From: Alkalibacterium sp. MB6
GTDB taxonomy: Bacteria > Bacillota > Bacilli > Lactobacillales > Carnobacteriaceae_A
Direction of reading: 5' to 3'
DNA: 64,000 bases
Assembly (NCBI RefSeq): GCF_009935905.1
Contig: NZ_PREX01000013.1
Location: 1-64,000, forward strand
Shown here: piece after piece, positions 24,787-34,702 of the stretch
Position numbering within the stretch: the first letter of the stretch is position 1
Layout of the letters: each line of letters starts with the position of its first letter
Notes under the pieces: model-generated
The model's input: only the letters and a program-made list of their open reading frames with translations
Told to the model about the DNA's origin: nothing
Database searches by the model: none
Made by a program: the position numbers and the translations under genes

Positions 24787-26049
24787 CTAGTTTGTCAGTT
24801 CAATTTTTTCAAGTGTAACTAATTCTATACAGACACATAAAGCTTCCATCGCTATTTCTAAATGATCAAGCTTCGCGTTGCTTGGTGCCAAACGAATACT
24901 GTTGTCTCTTGGGTTATTTCCATACGGATAAGCTGCATTCGCATCAGTCAAATGAACACCGATATCTTTCATGCGTCTGACAACTTCTTCTGCACACCCA
25001 TCTTGTGTCGTTAAGTGAACGAAGTAGCCACCTTTTGGCTGCGTCCATTCTACAAAATGACTGCGCTCTTCTTCACCGAAGAAGGCATGTAAAATAGCAT
25101 CGATCCATTCGAATTTGGGTGCTAAAATTTCCGCGTGCTTTTCCATATGCGCTTCAATCGTTTCTCTATCCTTTAAAAACTCAACATGACGTTTTTGATT
25201 GATTTTATCGAAACTAATGATTTGCTTACTGAATGCTTTAGCAATCTCTTGCATACGGTCAACGGAGGCTCCTATAGCTGATACACCTGAACCAGGGATA
25301 GTCATTTTAGACGTTGATACAAATTGAACCACACGATTGGGGTTCAAGGCATATTTACAAGCTTCTAAAATATTTTTAACTACTTCCCTTTCTTCATATA
25401 AATGGTGGACGACATAAGCGTTATCCCACATAATTAAAAAATCGTCGTGAGCGGTTGTCATAGCGGCTAGTCGATCAACCACTTCGTCAGAAACCGTTTC
25501 GCCTGTTGGATTGTTATAAGTCGGAACGACAAACATCCCTTTAATAGCTGGATCTTGAGAGACTAGCGTTTCAACAGTATCCATATCTGGACCCTTACCA
25601 GTTAAAGGAACCGAAATCATTTCAATACCTAACTGTTCAAGCATAAACCAGTGACGGTCATAACCAGGACTTGGGCATAAGAACTTCACGGTTGCGTCTT
25701 GTGACCAAGGCTTTTCAGCTGTGAACATGAAATGATTTAACACAGCATACATTAAATGGAGACTCGAGTTTCCTCCTATAAAGGTTTCTTCGACGCTCGT
25801 TTCCATTAATGACCCGAATAACTCTCGGGCTTCTTTAATACCGTAAAGCCCACCGTAATTTCTAATATCTATCTCATCGTCACTCAACCATTGAGTAATG
25901 GGCGTGTCGTTGATTAATGCCTGAGATAACTTTAGCTGCTCGGAAGAAGGCACTCCACGAGCGAGTGATAAATCAAGTGGGCGCTGCTTGTATCTTTCAT
26001 ATTGCTCCTGCAACTGCTCCAGACGTGTCTCTTGTTCTTCTTGACTCAT
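24787..26049 (-). CDS. Aspartate aminotransferase, subgroup 1c type
   Basis: A PLP-dependent enzyme predicted to transfer the amino group of aspartate to 2-oxoglutarate. The 420-residue protein matches the PF12897-type group typified by Corynebacterium AspT: GGNSSLHLM, CPSPGYDRHW, PTYNNPTGE, WDNAYVVHH, and the PLP lysine in STSKMTIPGSG. This differs from the AspB-type enzyme that Bacillus encodes beside asnS. It lies next to the asnS-dnaD-nth cluster, but about 150 bp away and probably with its own promoter. Substrate specificity is inferred from the family. Confidence 0.85.
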   Translation of the reverse strand: MSQEEQETRLEQLQEQYERYKQRPLDLSLARGVPSSEQLKLSQALINDTPITQWLSDDEIDIRNYGGLYGIKEARELFGSLMETSVEETFIGGNSSLHLMYAVLNHFMFTAEKPWSQDATVKFLCPSPGYDRHWFMLEQLGIEMISVPLTGKGPDMDTVETLVSQDPAIKGMFVVPTYNNPTGETVSDEVVDRLAAMTTAHDDFLIMWDNAYVVHHLYEEREVVKNILEACKYALNPNRVVQFVSTSKMTIPGSGVSAIGASVDRMQEIAKAFSKQIISFDKINQKRHVEFLKDRETIEAHMEKHAEILAPKFEWIDAILHAFFGEEERSHFVEWTQPKGGYFVHLTTQDGCAEEVVRRMKDIGVHLTDANAAYPYGNNPRDNSIRLAPSNAKLDHLEIAMEALCVCIELVTLEKIELTN

Positions 26050-26203
26050 CTCCTACTCCCTTCTATTGTCTATGTATGAAGAGAGGTCAGCCCTAACGTG
26101 AAGCTACCCCACCGTTATACTTAGATCAACGTGATGTCATACTTCTTATTATAACTGAAGATTAGAGAGATTGAAAACGATACAATCACTCTTTGTTCTC
26201 TCT

Positions 26204-26863
26204 TTACTTTATTTCCAAGCTCGTCATGGCTTCTTTAACTTTATGAATACAGTCGTCGTGATTATGGGATCGGGCTGGACACTGGTATCTGCCAAAGAAA
26301 ATCAAGCGATGGTGAGCCACACTCCATAAGTCTTTAGGTATTTTTTCCATCAACGCATCTTCTACTTGTCTCACGTTTGCTTTTTGATCGCAAATGTTGA
26401 ATCGTTTGGAAATACGTTCGACGTGAGTATCGACCGCTATAGCCGGTTCGTCAAACGCCACACTCATGACCACATTGGCTGTCTTACGCCCTACCCCTGG
26501 TAAACTTTCTAATTCTTTATGTGTGCGAGGAACCTCTCCATTAAAGCGCTCGACTAGTTCACGTGCACATTGTTTGATAAATTTTGCTTTGTTTCGGTAA
26601 AGCCCAATGGTTTTTAATTTATCCATAATATCGGACAAATCTGCCTCCATCATCTGTTCTGGCGTAGGGTAGGTCTCGAATAATAATGGCGTCACTTTAT
26701 TAACCCCTACGTCTGTTGTTTGAGCACTCAATATGACAGCTATTAACAATTCAAAAGCATTCGAATGAGTCAATTCTGCTTTAGCGTTTGGATACAATAC
26801 CCCAATAGCTTCAATGAGGCGAGTCGTTTCTTCTGCGTTTAATAATACTGTTTGTTCAGACAC
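26204..26863 (-). CDS. nth: Endonuclease III-like DNA glycosylase with degraded iron-sulfur site
   Basis: Base-excision repair of oxidised pyrimidines. The 219-residue protein has the helix-hairpin-helix LPGVGRKTA with catalytic Lys127 and the catalytic Asp145 in AVDTHVERI. The C-terminal [4Fe-4S] motif is normally C-x6-C-x2-C-x5-C. Here it is C195-x6-H202-x2-C205-x5-E211, so two of four cysteines are replaced. The cluster is probably absent or altered, while the catalytic residues are kept. It is the last gene of the asnS-dnaD-nth group, as in Bacillus. Confidence 0.9.
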   Translation of the reverse strand: MSEQTVLLNAEETTRLIEAIGVLYPNAKAELTHSNAFELLIAVILSAQTTDVGVNKVTPLLFETYPTPEQMMEADLSDIMDKLKTIGLYRNKAKFIKQCARELVERFNGEVPRTHKELESLPGVGRKTANVVMSVAFDEPAIAVDTHVERISKRFNICDQKANVRQVEDALMEKIPKDLWSVAHHRLIFFGRYQCPARSHNHDDCIHKVKEAMTSLEIK

Positions 26864-26893
26864 TTATATGCTCCTTTATTACCATTTACTTGT

Positions 26894-27610
26894 TTATTTT
26901 TCTAACTTATCTTTCAACCAGTTATACATCGGTACGGGCTTATCTGAAGCTAACTTTTCTTTATTGATGACCGCTTGGCTTTGGCTTATGCGGTGCCGCT
27001 TTGATTCTTTTTCCACTTGTTCTTTTGTTCGAATATTTTTCTTTTCCCATGCTAAAAGAATCCGGTCAATGTATTTTAAACTGTAGACTTGATTCAATAC
27101 GGCTTCTCTTAAAGCCATTTGTATTAATTCAGGACTGTACTTGTCTTGTTCCAGCCACATCTCTAAGGTTTGAATTTCGATAGCTGACAAGCTTCTGCCG
27201 AATTCTTCTGCAAACAAGTTGTAGAGCTCTTTGGCTGACAAAGTCGTTTGGATAGCGACATGTTCTTGATTTTTATCTTCAAGAAGAAGCAACAGCTTTT
27301 CATAAAGTAAATCAAAAGACAATGTATCAACCGTTTTGCCTTCTTCATTTGCAGTTGTTTCAATCGTAATTAACTTTTTGCTGATTAAAGCATAAATAGC
27401 TTTAAAGGCGTCTTCTTTTGACACATCTAAACGCTCTGAGAGTATCTGCGTATCTGGGAAGCCTTGACCTTGTTCAGCTAAAGAAAGCAGTTGAATCAAG
27501 GTAACTAACTCATCATTTGTCATATTCAAGTCTTTATAATAAGCGAGTAGACAATTGGGTAAAGTTGTTTGCCCCAACTTCATCCACTTTAAAAGCAGTT
27601 CATTTTTCAT
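26894..27610 (-). CDS. dnaD: DNA replication protein DnaD
   Basis: A primosomal protein for replication initiation and restart, acting with DnaA, DnaB and DnaI. The 238-residue protein has an N-terminal winged-helix domain (about residues 1-110) and the C-terminal DnaD/DnaB-like domain with the conserved helix YIDRILLAWEKKNIRT (about 188-203), which contributes to DNA binding. It lies 30 bp upstream of nth and downstream of asnS, the Bacillus order, though an intrinsic terminator separates it from asnS. Confidence 0.93.
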   Translation of the reverse strand: MKNELLLKWMKLGQTTLPNCLLAYYKDLNMTNDELVTLIQLLSLAEQGQGFPDTQILSERLDVSKEDAFKAIYALISKKLITIETTANEEGKTVDTLSFDLLYEKLLLLLEDKNQEHVAIQTTLSAKELYNLFAEEFGRSLSAIEIQTLEMWLEQDKYSPELIQMALREAVLNQVYSLKYIDRILLAWEKKNIRTKEQVEKESKRHRISQSQAVINKEKLASDKPVPMYNWLKDKLEK

Positions 27611-27644
27611 TTATTTTCTCCTCCTAATCCTTCTATTGAGAAGA

Positions 27645-27683
27645 AAAGAGGATTGGGGATTTTACGTTCCCAACCCTCTTTAT
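27645..27683 (-). terminator. Terminator between asnS and dnaD
   Basis: On the minus strand AAAGAGGGTTGGG pairs with CCCCAATCCTCTTT around a short loop, followed by T-rich sequence. It may set lower expression of dnaD-nth than of asnS. Confidence 0.7.
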
Positions 27684-27702
27684 TATCAATTTAACTATAC
27701 GC

Positions 27703-28998
27703 TTACGGATAAATTCTGTTTAATAAACGTGGGAAAGGAATAGACTCACGGATGTGTTCCGTTCCACTTAACCATGTTACGGTACGTTCCAAACCAAGTC
27801 CAAAACCTGAGTGTGGGACACTTCCGTATTTTCTAAGTTCCAAGTACCAGTTGTATTCTTCAAGGTCTAAACCAAAGGCCTCAATTTGAGCTTTTAATTT
27901 CTCATAGTCGTCTTCACGTTCAGACCCACCAATGATTTCACCGTATCCTTCAGGTGCAATCATATCCGCACACAAGACAACGTCGTCTCTGTCTGGGTGT
28001 TCTTTCATGTAAAATGGCTTGATATCTTTTGGATAGTTCAAAATGAATACTGGCGTGTTATATTGTTTCGCAATAAATGTTTCTTCAGGTGAACCGAAAT
28101 CTTCTCCCCATGTCACATCAAAGTCATTTTTCTGAAGCATATCGACAGCTTCATCATATGAAATACGTGGGTAAGGCAATTGTGTGTAAGATTTAAGCAA
28201 CTCTTTGTCACGTTCCAATACGTCTAACGCATGGTCACAGTTGTCTAAGACACTTTGGACCAAATAAGCAACGTATTGTTCTTGAACTTCTAGTGACTGG
28301 TCTTGGTCCATGAAGGCCATCTCAGGTTCAATCATCCAAAACTCAATTAAGTGACGTCTCGTTTTTGATTTTTCTGCGCGGAAAGTCGGTCCAAATGAGA
28401 ACACTTTACCTAAAGCCATCGCTGCAGCTTCCATGTATAATTGACCACTTTGAGTTAAGAAGGCATCACGGTCAAAGTATTTCGTGTGGAAAAGTTCTGT
28501 TGTGTTTTCAGCTGCACTACCTGTTAAAATCGGTGGATCAACTTTAATGAATCCTTCTTTGTTGTAAAATTCATAAGTTGCACGAATAATTTCATTTCTT
28601 ACGTGCATAATAGCGTGTTGTTTAGACGAACGCAACCATAAGTGACGGTGATCCATCAAAAATTCTGTTCCGTGTTCTTTTGGTGTAATCGGGTAATCAA
28701 CCGCTTCGTTGATCACTTCAATATCTTTTACGTGAATTTCATAACCAAATTTAGAACGCGTGTCTTCTTGAATGGTTCCTGTTACCCAAATGGATGATTC
28801 TTGAGTTAAGTTTTTAGCTGTTTGGAAGACCTCTTCGGATACTTCACTTTTGACGACGACTCCCTGAAAGAAAGCAGATCCGTCACGTAAATTTAAAAAG
28901 GCAATCTTTCCGCTTGAGCGTTTGTTCGCAACCCATGCACCTATTTTTACTTCTTTTCCAACATAATCCTTTGAATGACTAATTTGTATCTTTTTCAC
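27703..28998 (-). CDS. asnS: Asparaginyl-tRNA synthetase
   Basis: Charges tRNA-Asn with asparagine. This 431-residue class IIb synthetase has an N-terminal OB-fold anticodon domain (about residues 1-110), motif 2 [19 protein letters not shown] and motif 3 [11 protein letters not shown], ending in [12 protein letters not shown]. The start is GTG, with AAAGGAG 8 nt upstream. Its neighbours (ypmB upstream, dnaD downstream) are those of Bacillus. Confidence 0.96.
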   Translation of the reverse strand: MKKIQISHSKDYVGKEVKIGAWVANKRSSGKIAFLNLRDGSAFFQGVVVKSEVSEEVFQTAKNLTQESSIWVTGTIQEDTRSKFGYEIHVKDIEVINEAVDYPITPKEHGTEFLMDHRHLWLRSSKQHAIMHVRNEIIRATYEFYNKEGFIKVDPPILTGSAAENTTELFHTKYFDRDAFLTQSGQLYMEAAAMALGKVFSFGPTFRAEKSKTRRHLIEFWMIEPEMAFMDQDQSLEVQEQYVAYLVQSVLDNCDHALDVLERDKELLKSYTQLPYPRISYDEAVDMLQKNDFDVTWGEDFGSPEETFIAKQYNTPVFILNYPKDIKPFYMKEHPDRDDVVLCADMIAPEGYGEIIGGSEREDDYEKLKAQIEAFGLDLEEYNWYLELRKYGSVPHSGFGLGLERTVTWLSGTEHIRESIPFPRLLNRIYP

Positions 28999-29054
28999 TC
29001 TCTTTATCTCCTTTAGCTGACAATTGCCTATTTTATTTATCTTTATAATGAGGC

Positions 29055-29528
29055 TTATATATTATCGATGGTTCGAAGCCATTCGCCGGTTTTTAAATCA
29101 ATAATATAATAACCTAGTCGTTCGTTTTGGTTTCGGTAACTGACTTCCCATACAGGAATATCGTTTATCACACCTATCCGTGCATTTAAAATAGCATCAG
29201 GTTCCCTTGCTTGACGAGTTAGTTGAATCGCTTCTTGTCTGGATACTGTCTCATTTGCAGCTAATTCAATAATGCTACCGCCATTTTGCCTGACTATATA
29301 TAATTTCTCTTCATTATTTTCATTGAAGCCTCTTACCGTTAAATAGGTTTCTGTCCCATTGTACCAGTAAAAATCCTCGGCTTGATTTAAGTCTGTTCGC
29401 TCAGAGACGAATGCGATCGTTTCAGCCTCAACCCGGTCATAAGGGTTATGAGACTGTTGGTACACATAAATAGCACCAACGATCACTGCACTCAAAAGCA
29501 GAACGAGTCCAATGACAAACTTTTTCAA
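29055..29528 (-). CDS. YpmB-like PepSY-type membrane-anchored protein
   Basis: A 157-residue protein with one N-terminal transmembrane helix (about residues 4-24) and an extracytoplasmic part of two PepSY-like halves, including [11 protein letters not shown] and [12 protein letters not shown]. The C-terminus reads [26 protein letters not shown]. It corresponds in place and form to Bacillus YpmB (DUF5590). PepSY domains are thought to bind or inhibit peptidases; the target is unknown. It lies between dinG and asnS. Confidence 0.85.
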   Translation of the reverse strand: MKKFVIGLVLLLSAVIVGAIYVYQQSHNPYDRVEAETIAFVSERTDLNQAEDFYWYNGTETYLTVRGFNENNEEKLYIVRQNGGSIIELAANETVSRQEAIQLTRQAREPDAILNARIGVINDIPVWEVSYRNQNERLGYYIIDLKTGEWLRTIDNI

Positions 29529-29621
29529 TCTGACCCCTCATTCCCTATCTTTCCTACTCAACTCTTTCAGTATAGCAAATGGGGGTGAAGAAATAAATAA
29601 TGATTCCACATTCGACCGTCT

Positions 29622-32426
29622 TTATTCAAAGAATTTGACGATTTCGTCTTTAATTTCTCCAATGGGTAATTGTTCGATGGGTAACGTACTGGGCAGTGTA
29701 TTTAAAAAGACATGAGCATAACTCGCATCCACTACTCGGCGGTCCAACACAACCCAAATCCCTTTATCCTCAGGTGAGCGAATCAATCGGCCGATACCCT
29801 GTTTGAATTTGACTACTGCACGTGGCAGTAAATCATGTACAAAAGGATTTTTCCCTTGTTGGGTCAATTCCTGATGGCGTTTTTTGACTAATGGCATTTC
29901 TGGTGAGTCGAACGGTAACCGTGTCATAACAACCATTTTTAACTCGTCTTCAGGAAAGTCAACGCCTTCCCAAAAACTATCTGAACCAAGAACAATACTT
30001 TGACTCGATTTTTTAAACAGTTTGGAAATCTTCACTGGGGTCCCTGACACATATTGAGCCAGAATCGTTTTGTTTTGCAGGGAACGCCTTTTTTTCATTA
30101 ATCTATAGACTTCTTGAATAACTTCTTGCGAACGGAATAAGACCAAACAGTTTTCGTCCGTTTGACTGACAACTGCCTCAATCTGATTCGTTAAGGTGGT
30201 CGCATAAGGAATGAGTCCGCCTCTGGCCGATTCCGTTGTATCCTCCGTTGGGATAAATAAACGACCTTGTTTCGCATAATCATAAGGTGACTCATAAGAA
30301 GCTAATGCCGCTTTTTTAATCGAAAGAGCATCTTGTAAATAGTCCGTTGAACCATTGACTGACAAGGTACTGCTTGTTAGCAAGACATGTTCGTATTGCG
30401 TGACTGCCTTTAGCATGGTGTCTTTTCTGTCTCTGTCAAACTTATAAAAAGACAGCGAATTGATGGGGCTTTTCGTATAAAAACGCATAGCCATAGGGCT
30501 TTTACTATCTGTTTCAAAGAAAATATAATCCAAGACAGCTAAATCTTTTTCAATAGAATCGATTGTTTCATTAAAAGCAGATAAGGTCAGTTTATTTTCT
30601 TTGGATAACTCGTCGGTTTTACCTTGGACACTTTTTTTGATTTGTCTGCCTACATAAAGCAAATCACTTAAATGATGCTTAATAAACTTAGAATCACGTT
30701 TCAAATCCATGGGTAGCTTGGCGTTAGAGACACTCGTCTCTTTCCATTCAATGACTCGGTCGTCGTATTGATCGACAGACTTCATCCAGTCTATCCATTT
30801 TCTTAGCCAGTCTTCCCATTCTTCAAGCAAGACTTGGACGAGAGATTCGAGAGTGGTTAGCTGATAAGGTTTAATGAATGAATCAGGAAATTCATTTAAA
30901 GAATATAACAATGTGTCGTCTTTTAATATAGAGCCTAATGCCTTTAAGTCATTGCTGACGTTTTTCGTTCGTAGCGTCACAGTTGACCGCTCATCTATCA
31001 CATCAGGCAAGTGATGCGCCTCATCTATGATTAGACGATTGGCATCAAGGGATTCAGATAGTTTATCCTCTTGTCTTCCCCATTCGGTTAGTAAATAAGC
31101 ATGATTGGTTACAATAATGGATGCATGATCCAAACGCTTTTGACGTCTATTCATGAAATCCACTGATTCAAAAGCATTGGTTTCCTGTTGCATGTGGGCA
31201 TGACTTCTAACTTCTTCCCAAAACCGATGAGTTAGCCGTGTACCCACACCCATTTCTTCCAAGTCACCTTCTTGAGTTTCCAGTAGCCAAACCAGTATTT
31301 TCATGCAAAACAAAGCATCCACTTCATCAGCAGTCACTTGTTTTAATTTTGTCGAAAAACCTGCTAATGATAAATAGTGGGACGCACTTTTTAATAGAGC
31401 CGCAGTCCGTTTAAATGGCAGCCGGCTATTTAATAAAGGAATGCTTTCGTCACTAATCTGCTTTTGAAGAAGTTTAGTATAGGTGGAAATCAGTAATTTA
31501 TTATCCCTAGTGCTTAAATAAAAGGACGGTAATAAATACCCAAACGTTTTTCCAGAACCAGCAGCAGCTTCAATAAATTGCACATAATCTGGTGAATCTG
31601 TTTTGAAATACTCAAAGACCTCATTCATCATGGCCGTTTGACTTTCTCTTTTATGTAAGCCAAGTGACTGCATCACCTGTTCTTTGTCATCTTCTTTAAA
31701 CGGATAAGATGGCAACTGTCTATAATTTTCTTGTTCATCAACGTATTCTGGCTTTCTCATGGCTAAACCATTCACCACTTGACTATCACTTGGCAAATCG
31801 GTTGGACTGGCTAGAGCCTCTTCAAGTGCATGACGAATAAAGAGTCCTGTATCGGCCGTCAAAACGCCTGACAATCGGCTGAGTGATTCCAATGTCACCA
31901 AAGGAAGTCCCTTTAGTTTACTGCTTAATTTCTCTAAAAGAAAGGCAGTCGCTTTTGCATCGAATAAGGCATTGTGAGCATTTAAAAGCGTGTAACCTAA
32001 AGAAGAGGTCAATTCCTTGAGCTGGTAACTGTCCTCTGTAGGAAAGAGTATTTGAGCCAATTCTACTGTATCAATAGCGGGAATAGACAGGGGTTCAAAA
32101 CCTGCCCGCCCAAAGCATTCATTTAGAAATTGGTAATCAAAACCAACATTATGTGCCACAAATATCGTATCTTCTAAAAGGGTATGAATAATTAAGGCAA
32201 CATCCTCAAAATAAGGAGCAGTCGCTAAATCTTTTGCTGTGATGCCAGTTAAATCTCTGACGACTTTATTTACTTTTCGGGAAGGGTTGACAAAGGTATC
32301 AAATGTTTCCACGATCTCATTATTCTTCATTAATACACACGCAAATTGAATCATCCGCTCATCTCGGCCAATACTGGCTCCCGTTGCTTCAATATCCACA
32401 ATGGCGTACAGCTGGTCTTTTTTCAT
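29622..32426 (-). CDS. dinG: DinG-type 3'-5' exonuclease/helicase fusion
   Basis: A 934-residue protein. The N-terminal DEDD exonuclease domain carries DIEATG (residues 11-16), HNVGFDYQF and HNALFDAKA. The superfamily 2 helicase portion has Walker A AAAGSGKT (near 290), the DEAH box IIDEAHHLPD, and a C-terminal helicase motif GIGRLIRS. This is the Gram-positive DinG architecture, which in Staphylococcus acts mainly as a nuclease. The four iron-sulfur cysteines of proteobacterial DinG are not apparent. It lies 35 bp downstream of cca, in the Bacillus order. Confidence 0.93.
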   Translation of the reverse strand: MKKDQLYAIVDIEATGASIGRDERMIQFACVLMKNNEIVETFDTFVNPSRKVNKVVRDLTGITAKDLATAPYFEDVALIIHTLLEDTIFVAHNVGFDYQFLNECFGRAGFEPLSIPAIDTVELAQILFPTEDSYQLKELTSSLGYTLLNAHNALFDAKATAFLLEKLSSKLKGLPLVTLESLSRLSGVLTADTGLFIRHALEEALASPTDLPSDSQVVNGLAMRKPEYVDEQENYRQLPSYPFKEDDKEQVMQSLGLHKRESQTAMMNEVFEYFKTDSPDYVQFIEAAAGSGKTFGYLLPSFYLSTRDNKLLISTYTKLLQKQISDESIPLLNSRLPFKRTAALLKSASHYLSLAGFSTKLKQVTADEVDALFCMKILVWLLETQEGDLEEMGVGTRLTHRFWEEVRSHAHMQQETNAFESVDFMNRRQKRLDHASIIVTNHAYLLTEWGRQEDKLSESLDANRLIIDEAHHLPDVIDERSTVTLRTKNVSNDLKALGSILKDDTLLYSLNEFPDSFIKPYQLTTLESLVQVLLEEWEDWLRKWIDWMKSVDQYDDRVIEWKETSVSNAKLPMDLKRDSKFIKHHLSDLLYVGRQIKKSVQGKTDELSKENKLTLSAFNETIDSIEKDLAVLDYIFFETDSKSPMAMRFYTKSPINSLSFYKFDRDRKDTMLKAVTQYEHVLLTSSTLSVNGSTDYLQDALSIKKAALASYESPYDYAKQGRLFIPTEDTTESARGGLIPYATTLTNQIEAVVSQTDENCLVLFRSQEVIQEVYRLMKKRRSLQNKTILAQYVSGTPVKISKLFKKSSQSIVLGSDSFWEGVDFPEDELKMVVMTRLPFDSPEMPLVKKRHQELTQQGKNPFVHDLLPRAVVKFKQGIGRLIRSPEDKGIWVVLDRRVVDASYAHVFLNTLPSTLPIEQLPIGEIKDEIVKFFE

Positions 32427-32461
32427 GCGTCTCCTCCTTCCTACTGTCTAAAAATAACAAC

Positions 32462-33703
32462 TCATTGCTCATTTTTTAAGTTTAGCCAGTTGATAATACT
32501 ATCTGTCTCGTTATCAATGTGACCCATCACGACGCCTTCTTCAGCTTTTCGGATGGCTTCGCCTAACCACTTGCCACCTTTTTTGCCTGTCACATTCATT
32601 AAGTATTTACCGTTAATGGCTAACTCTTGACGTGACCGTATGGGTAAGTGGTCAATCATCTCTTCAACATGACTAATTGATGCTTCAAAGCCTAAATCAG
32701 CTATCATCCGTTCTGTTTCTAAAGCCAGTTCAGGACTGTAATCGTAAAGTTGAATAGCAGTGAAAGACGAATGCTGTCTCCACCTTATCAATTCAAGTAA
32801 GCGAGTGCTTTCATGAATAACTTGATTGGATAATTTCCACCCTTTCATAAAAGCGACTGCCTCTTTGCTGCTATTCATCTCTAGAAAGTACATTAAGTAT
32901 GTCCAGACTTGTCGGTTACTAGTCAGTTGGTTAGGTAAGTTGGCAAAGCGTCTCAAATCGTGTTTAGTGTGTTTCAAGCCCGGACAATAGCTGTATAAGC
33001 CTGTTTCAACAAACGCTTCCATGCCCTGGAATAAGTATGTTCCTTTTGCCATTTTTTCAAATTCAACTCGGATACGCTCCACTGCTATGTTTTCCAGTAG
33101 ATGAGCATTCACAACAATCGCATAGAACGTATCTGCTTCTAAATGGAAACCAAGCTGAGAAGCAAAGCGGACTGCACGCATCATTCTTAAGGCATCTTCA
33201 TTAAATCGTTCCTCAGCTTTTCCAACCGCACGAACCACTTGATCGTCTAAATCTTTGGCACCATCGAAGAAATCTTGGATATTCCCTTCTTCGTCCATAG
33301 CAAAGGCATTAATCGTCAAATCTCTGCGCTTCAAGTCTTCTTTTAAAGAGCGCACAAAAGTAACCGAATCAGGTCGTCTGAAATCTTGATACGCCGATTC
33401 GGTTCTAAAAGTCGTGACTTCATAACTGTCATCATCGAGTAGCACCATCACCGTTCCATGTTCGATGCCCACATCTACAGTCTTTTTAAAAAGATGTTTT
33501 ATTTCTTCAGGAAAAGCACTGGTCGCAATATCGACATCATTCACCGGCAAACCGAGCAAGGCATCTCTGACACTGCCACCGACAAAATAGGCTTCATAGC
33601 CCGCTTCTTTGATTCGTTTGACAACTGGCAAAGCACGTTTAAACTCCCCAGTAATGGGTAACTTTTTTTTCATAACAACGGGTGACCAGAATAGCTCTGT
33701 CAC
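32462..33703 (-). CDS. cca: CCA-adding tRNA nucleotidyltransferase
   Basis: Adds or repairs the 3' CCA end of tRNA using CTP and ATP. This 413-residue class II enzyme has GGSVRDALLG and the metal pair in NDVDIAT, the nucleotide-selecting RRD in KRRDLTINAF, and the ERIRVEFEKM helix of the neck domain. The start is GTG at 33703, with AAGGAGAG at good spacing. It stands between the mazG-type gene and dinG. Confidence 0.94.
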   Translation of the reverse strand: MTELFWSPVVMKKKLPITGEFKRALPVVKRIKEAGYEAYFVGGSVRDALLGLPVNDVDIATSAFPEEIKHLFKKTVDVGIEHGTVMVLLDDDSYEVTTFRTESAYQDFRRPDSVTFVRSLKEDLKRRDLTINAFAMDEEGNIQDFFDGAKDLDDQVVRAVGKAEERFNEDALRMMRAVRFASQLGFHLEADTFYAIVVNAHLLENIAVERIRVEFEKMAKGTYLFQGMEAFVETGLYSYCPGLKHTKHDLRRFANLPNQLTSNRQVWTYLMYFLEMNSSKEAVAFMKGWKLSNQVIHESTRLLELIRWRQHSSFTAIQLYDYSPELALETERMIADLGFEASISHVEEMIDHLPIRSRQELAINGKYLMNVTGKKGGKWLGEAIRKAEEGVVMGHIDNETDSIINWLNLKNEQ

Positions 33704-33727
33704 CCTGTCTCTCCTTTATGAGCGGTC

Positions 33728-34072
33728 TCAGTTTGGTTCAGTCGAGTGATGACCATCCACTCGTTCAAAGCGAAAGTGATCACGTGTTGTAAATTTATCC
33801 ATTGTTAAATTGAATGATTCGGATAAGTCAATATCTAAAGAATTTGCCAAGCTGATTAAGACAAACAAAACATCTCCTAATTCTTCTTCCAAGGCCTTAT
33901 CATCTTCAGTCGACTTCTTTTGTTTTTCACCATGAGTGTGATTGATTTCTCTAGCCAGCTCGCCGACTTCTTCGGTTAATCTGGCTAATTGACCAAGAGG
34001 AGAGAAATAACCTGCTTTAAATTGACTAATGTAGTCATCGACCCGTTTTTGCATCTCATTTAAATCAGTCAT
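33728..34072 (-). CDS. MazG-like nucleotide pyrophosphohydrolase (YpjD type)
   Basis: A 114-residue all-alpha NTP pyrophosphatase. The metal-binding pattern EEVGELARE and EEELGDVLFVL (ExxE...ExxD) is intact, so catalysis is expected. Members clear noncanonical nucleotides; the exact substrate is unknown. It lies in the ypiA-ypiB-mazG-cca series. Bacillus has further genes (dapB, mgsA, bshA and others) between ypjD and cca that are missing here. Confidence 0.88.
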   Translation of the reverse strand: MTDLNEMQKRVDDYISQFKAGYFSPLGQLARLTEEVGELAREINHTHGEKQKKSTEDDKALEEELGDVLFVLISLANSLDIDLSESFNLTMDKFTTRDHFRFERVDGHHSTEPN

Positions 34073-34092
34073 TACTCCACTCCTGTCATGAT

Positions 34093-34659
34093 TTAGGATG
34101 ATACACCATTTTCTAACTGGCGTTCTAATGCACTCAGTTCTTTAGCCAATGTATAAAATTGGTCTCGGTTATCTGTTTCTAATGCTTTATCGATGTCATC
34201 CATTAATAGCTGTCTTTGTTCTTGCAAGTAAACATAATCAATGGCTTCATCTACTTGTTGGTCAACTTCTTTCGGTATCCGGTCGTTCCATTTGGAAAAC
34301 GGATTATCCTCTAACACAGCTGCATACTCCGGAGACAATATGGCATCTTGAAATACCAACTCAATATATAAATCAGTGTGCCAATTTAATCTCACTTCGT
34401 GAAAAGCCTGTTCCGGGTGGTCGAATACCTGTCCGTCTTTAAAAAACCGAAACGGTTCGTCTTCTGTTCCCACTGTAGCCATTCTAATACCGCGAGGAGT
34501 GTGTTCCACATCTTCGACAAAGCGTGTCTTGTTTAACACAATGTCATGGTTGAGTAAATAGTTTAAAATCCACATCGATTCTCTGCGTTTCATCTGGTAG
34601 CGTTGTAGAAACCATTTCAAGAATTTCTTTTTCTCTTTTAACTGTACTCGACTATACAT
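34093..34659 (-). CDS. ypiB: UPF0302 protein YpiB (ReoY family)
   Basis: A 188-residue soluble protein with RESMWILNYLLNH and a helical, acidic C-terminus, typical of UPF0302. The Listeria orthologue ReoY takes part in ClpCP-dependent turnover of MurA, linking this family to control of peptidoglycan synthesis. That role is known from the family and only inferred here. A GGGGGGAG site precedes the ATG. It follows the TPR gene by about 40 bp, matching Bacillus ypiA-ypiB. Confidence 0.88.
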   Translation of the reverse strand: MYSRVQLKEKKKFLKWFLQRYQMKRRESMWILNYLLNHDIVLNKTRFVEDVEHTPRGIRMATVGTEDEPFRFFKDGQVFDHPEQAFHEVRLNWHTDLYIELVFQDAILSPEYAAVLEDNPFSKWNDRIPKEVDQQVDEAIDYVYLQEQRQLLMDDIDKALETDNRDQFYTLAKELSALERQLENGVSS

Positions 34660-34702
34660 TGCAGCTCCCCCCTCTTCTCTTGCTACTTATAGTATAGCAA
34701 AT

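Noticed and set aside
26050-26203. A structured RNA or riboswitch upstream of the aminotransferase gene.
   Set aside because: Some inverted AT-rich and GGTGGGG-like segments are visible, but I could not build a convincing conserved fold.
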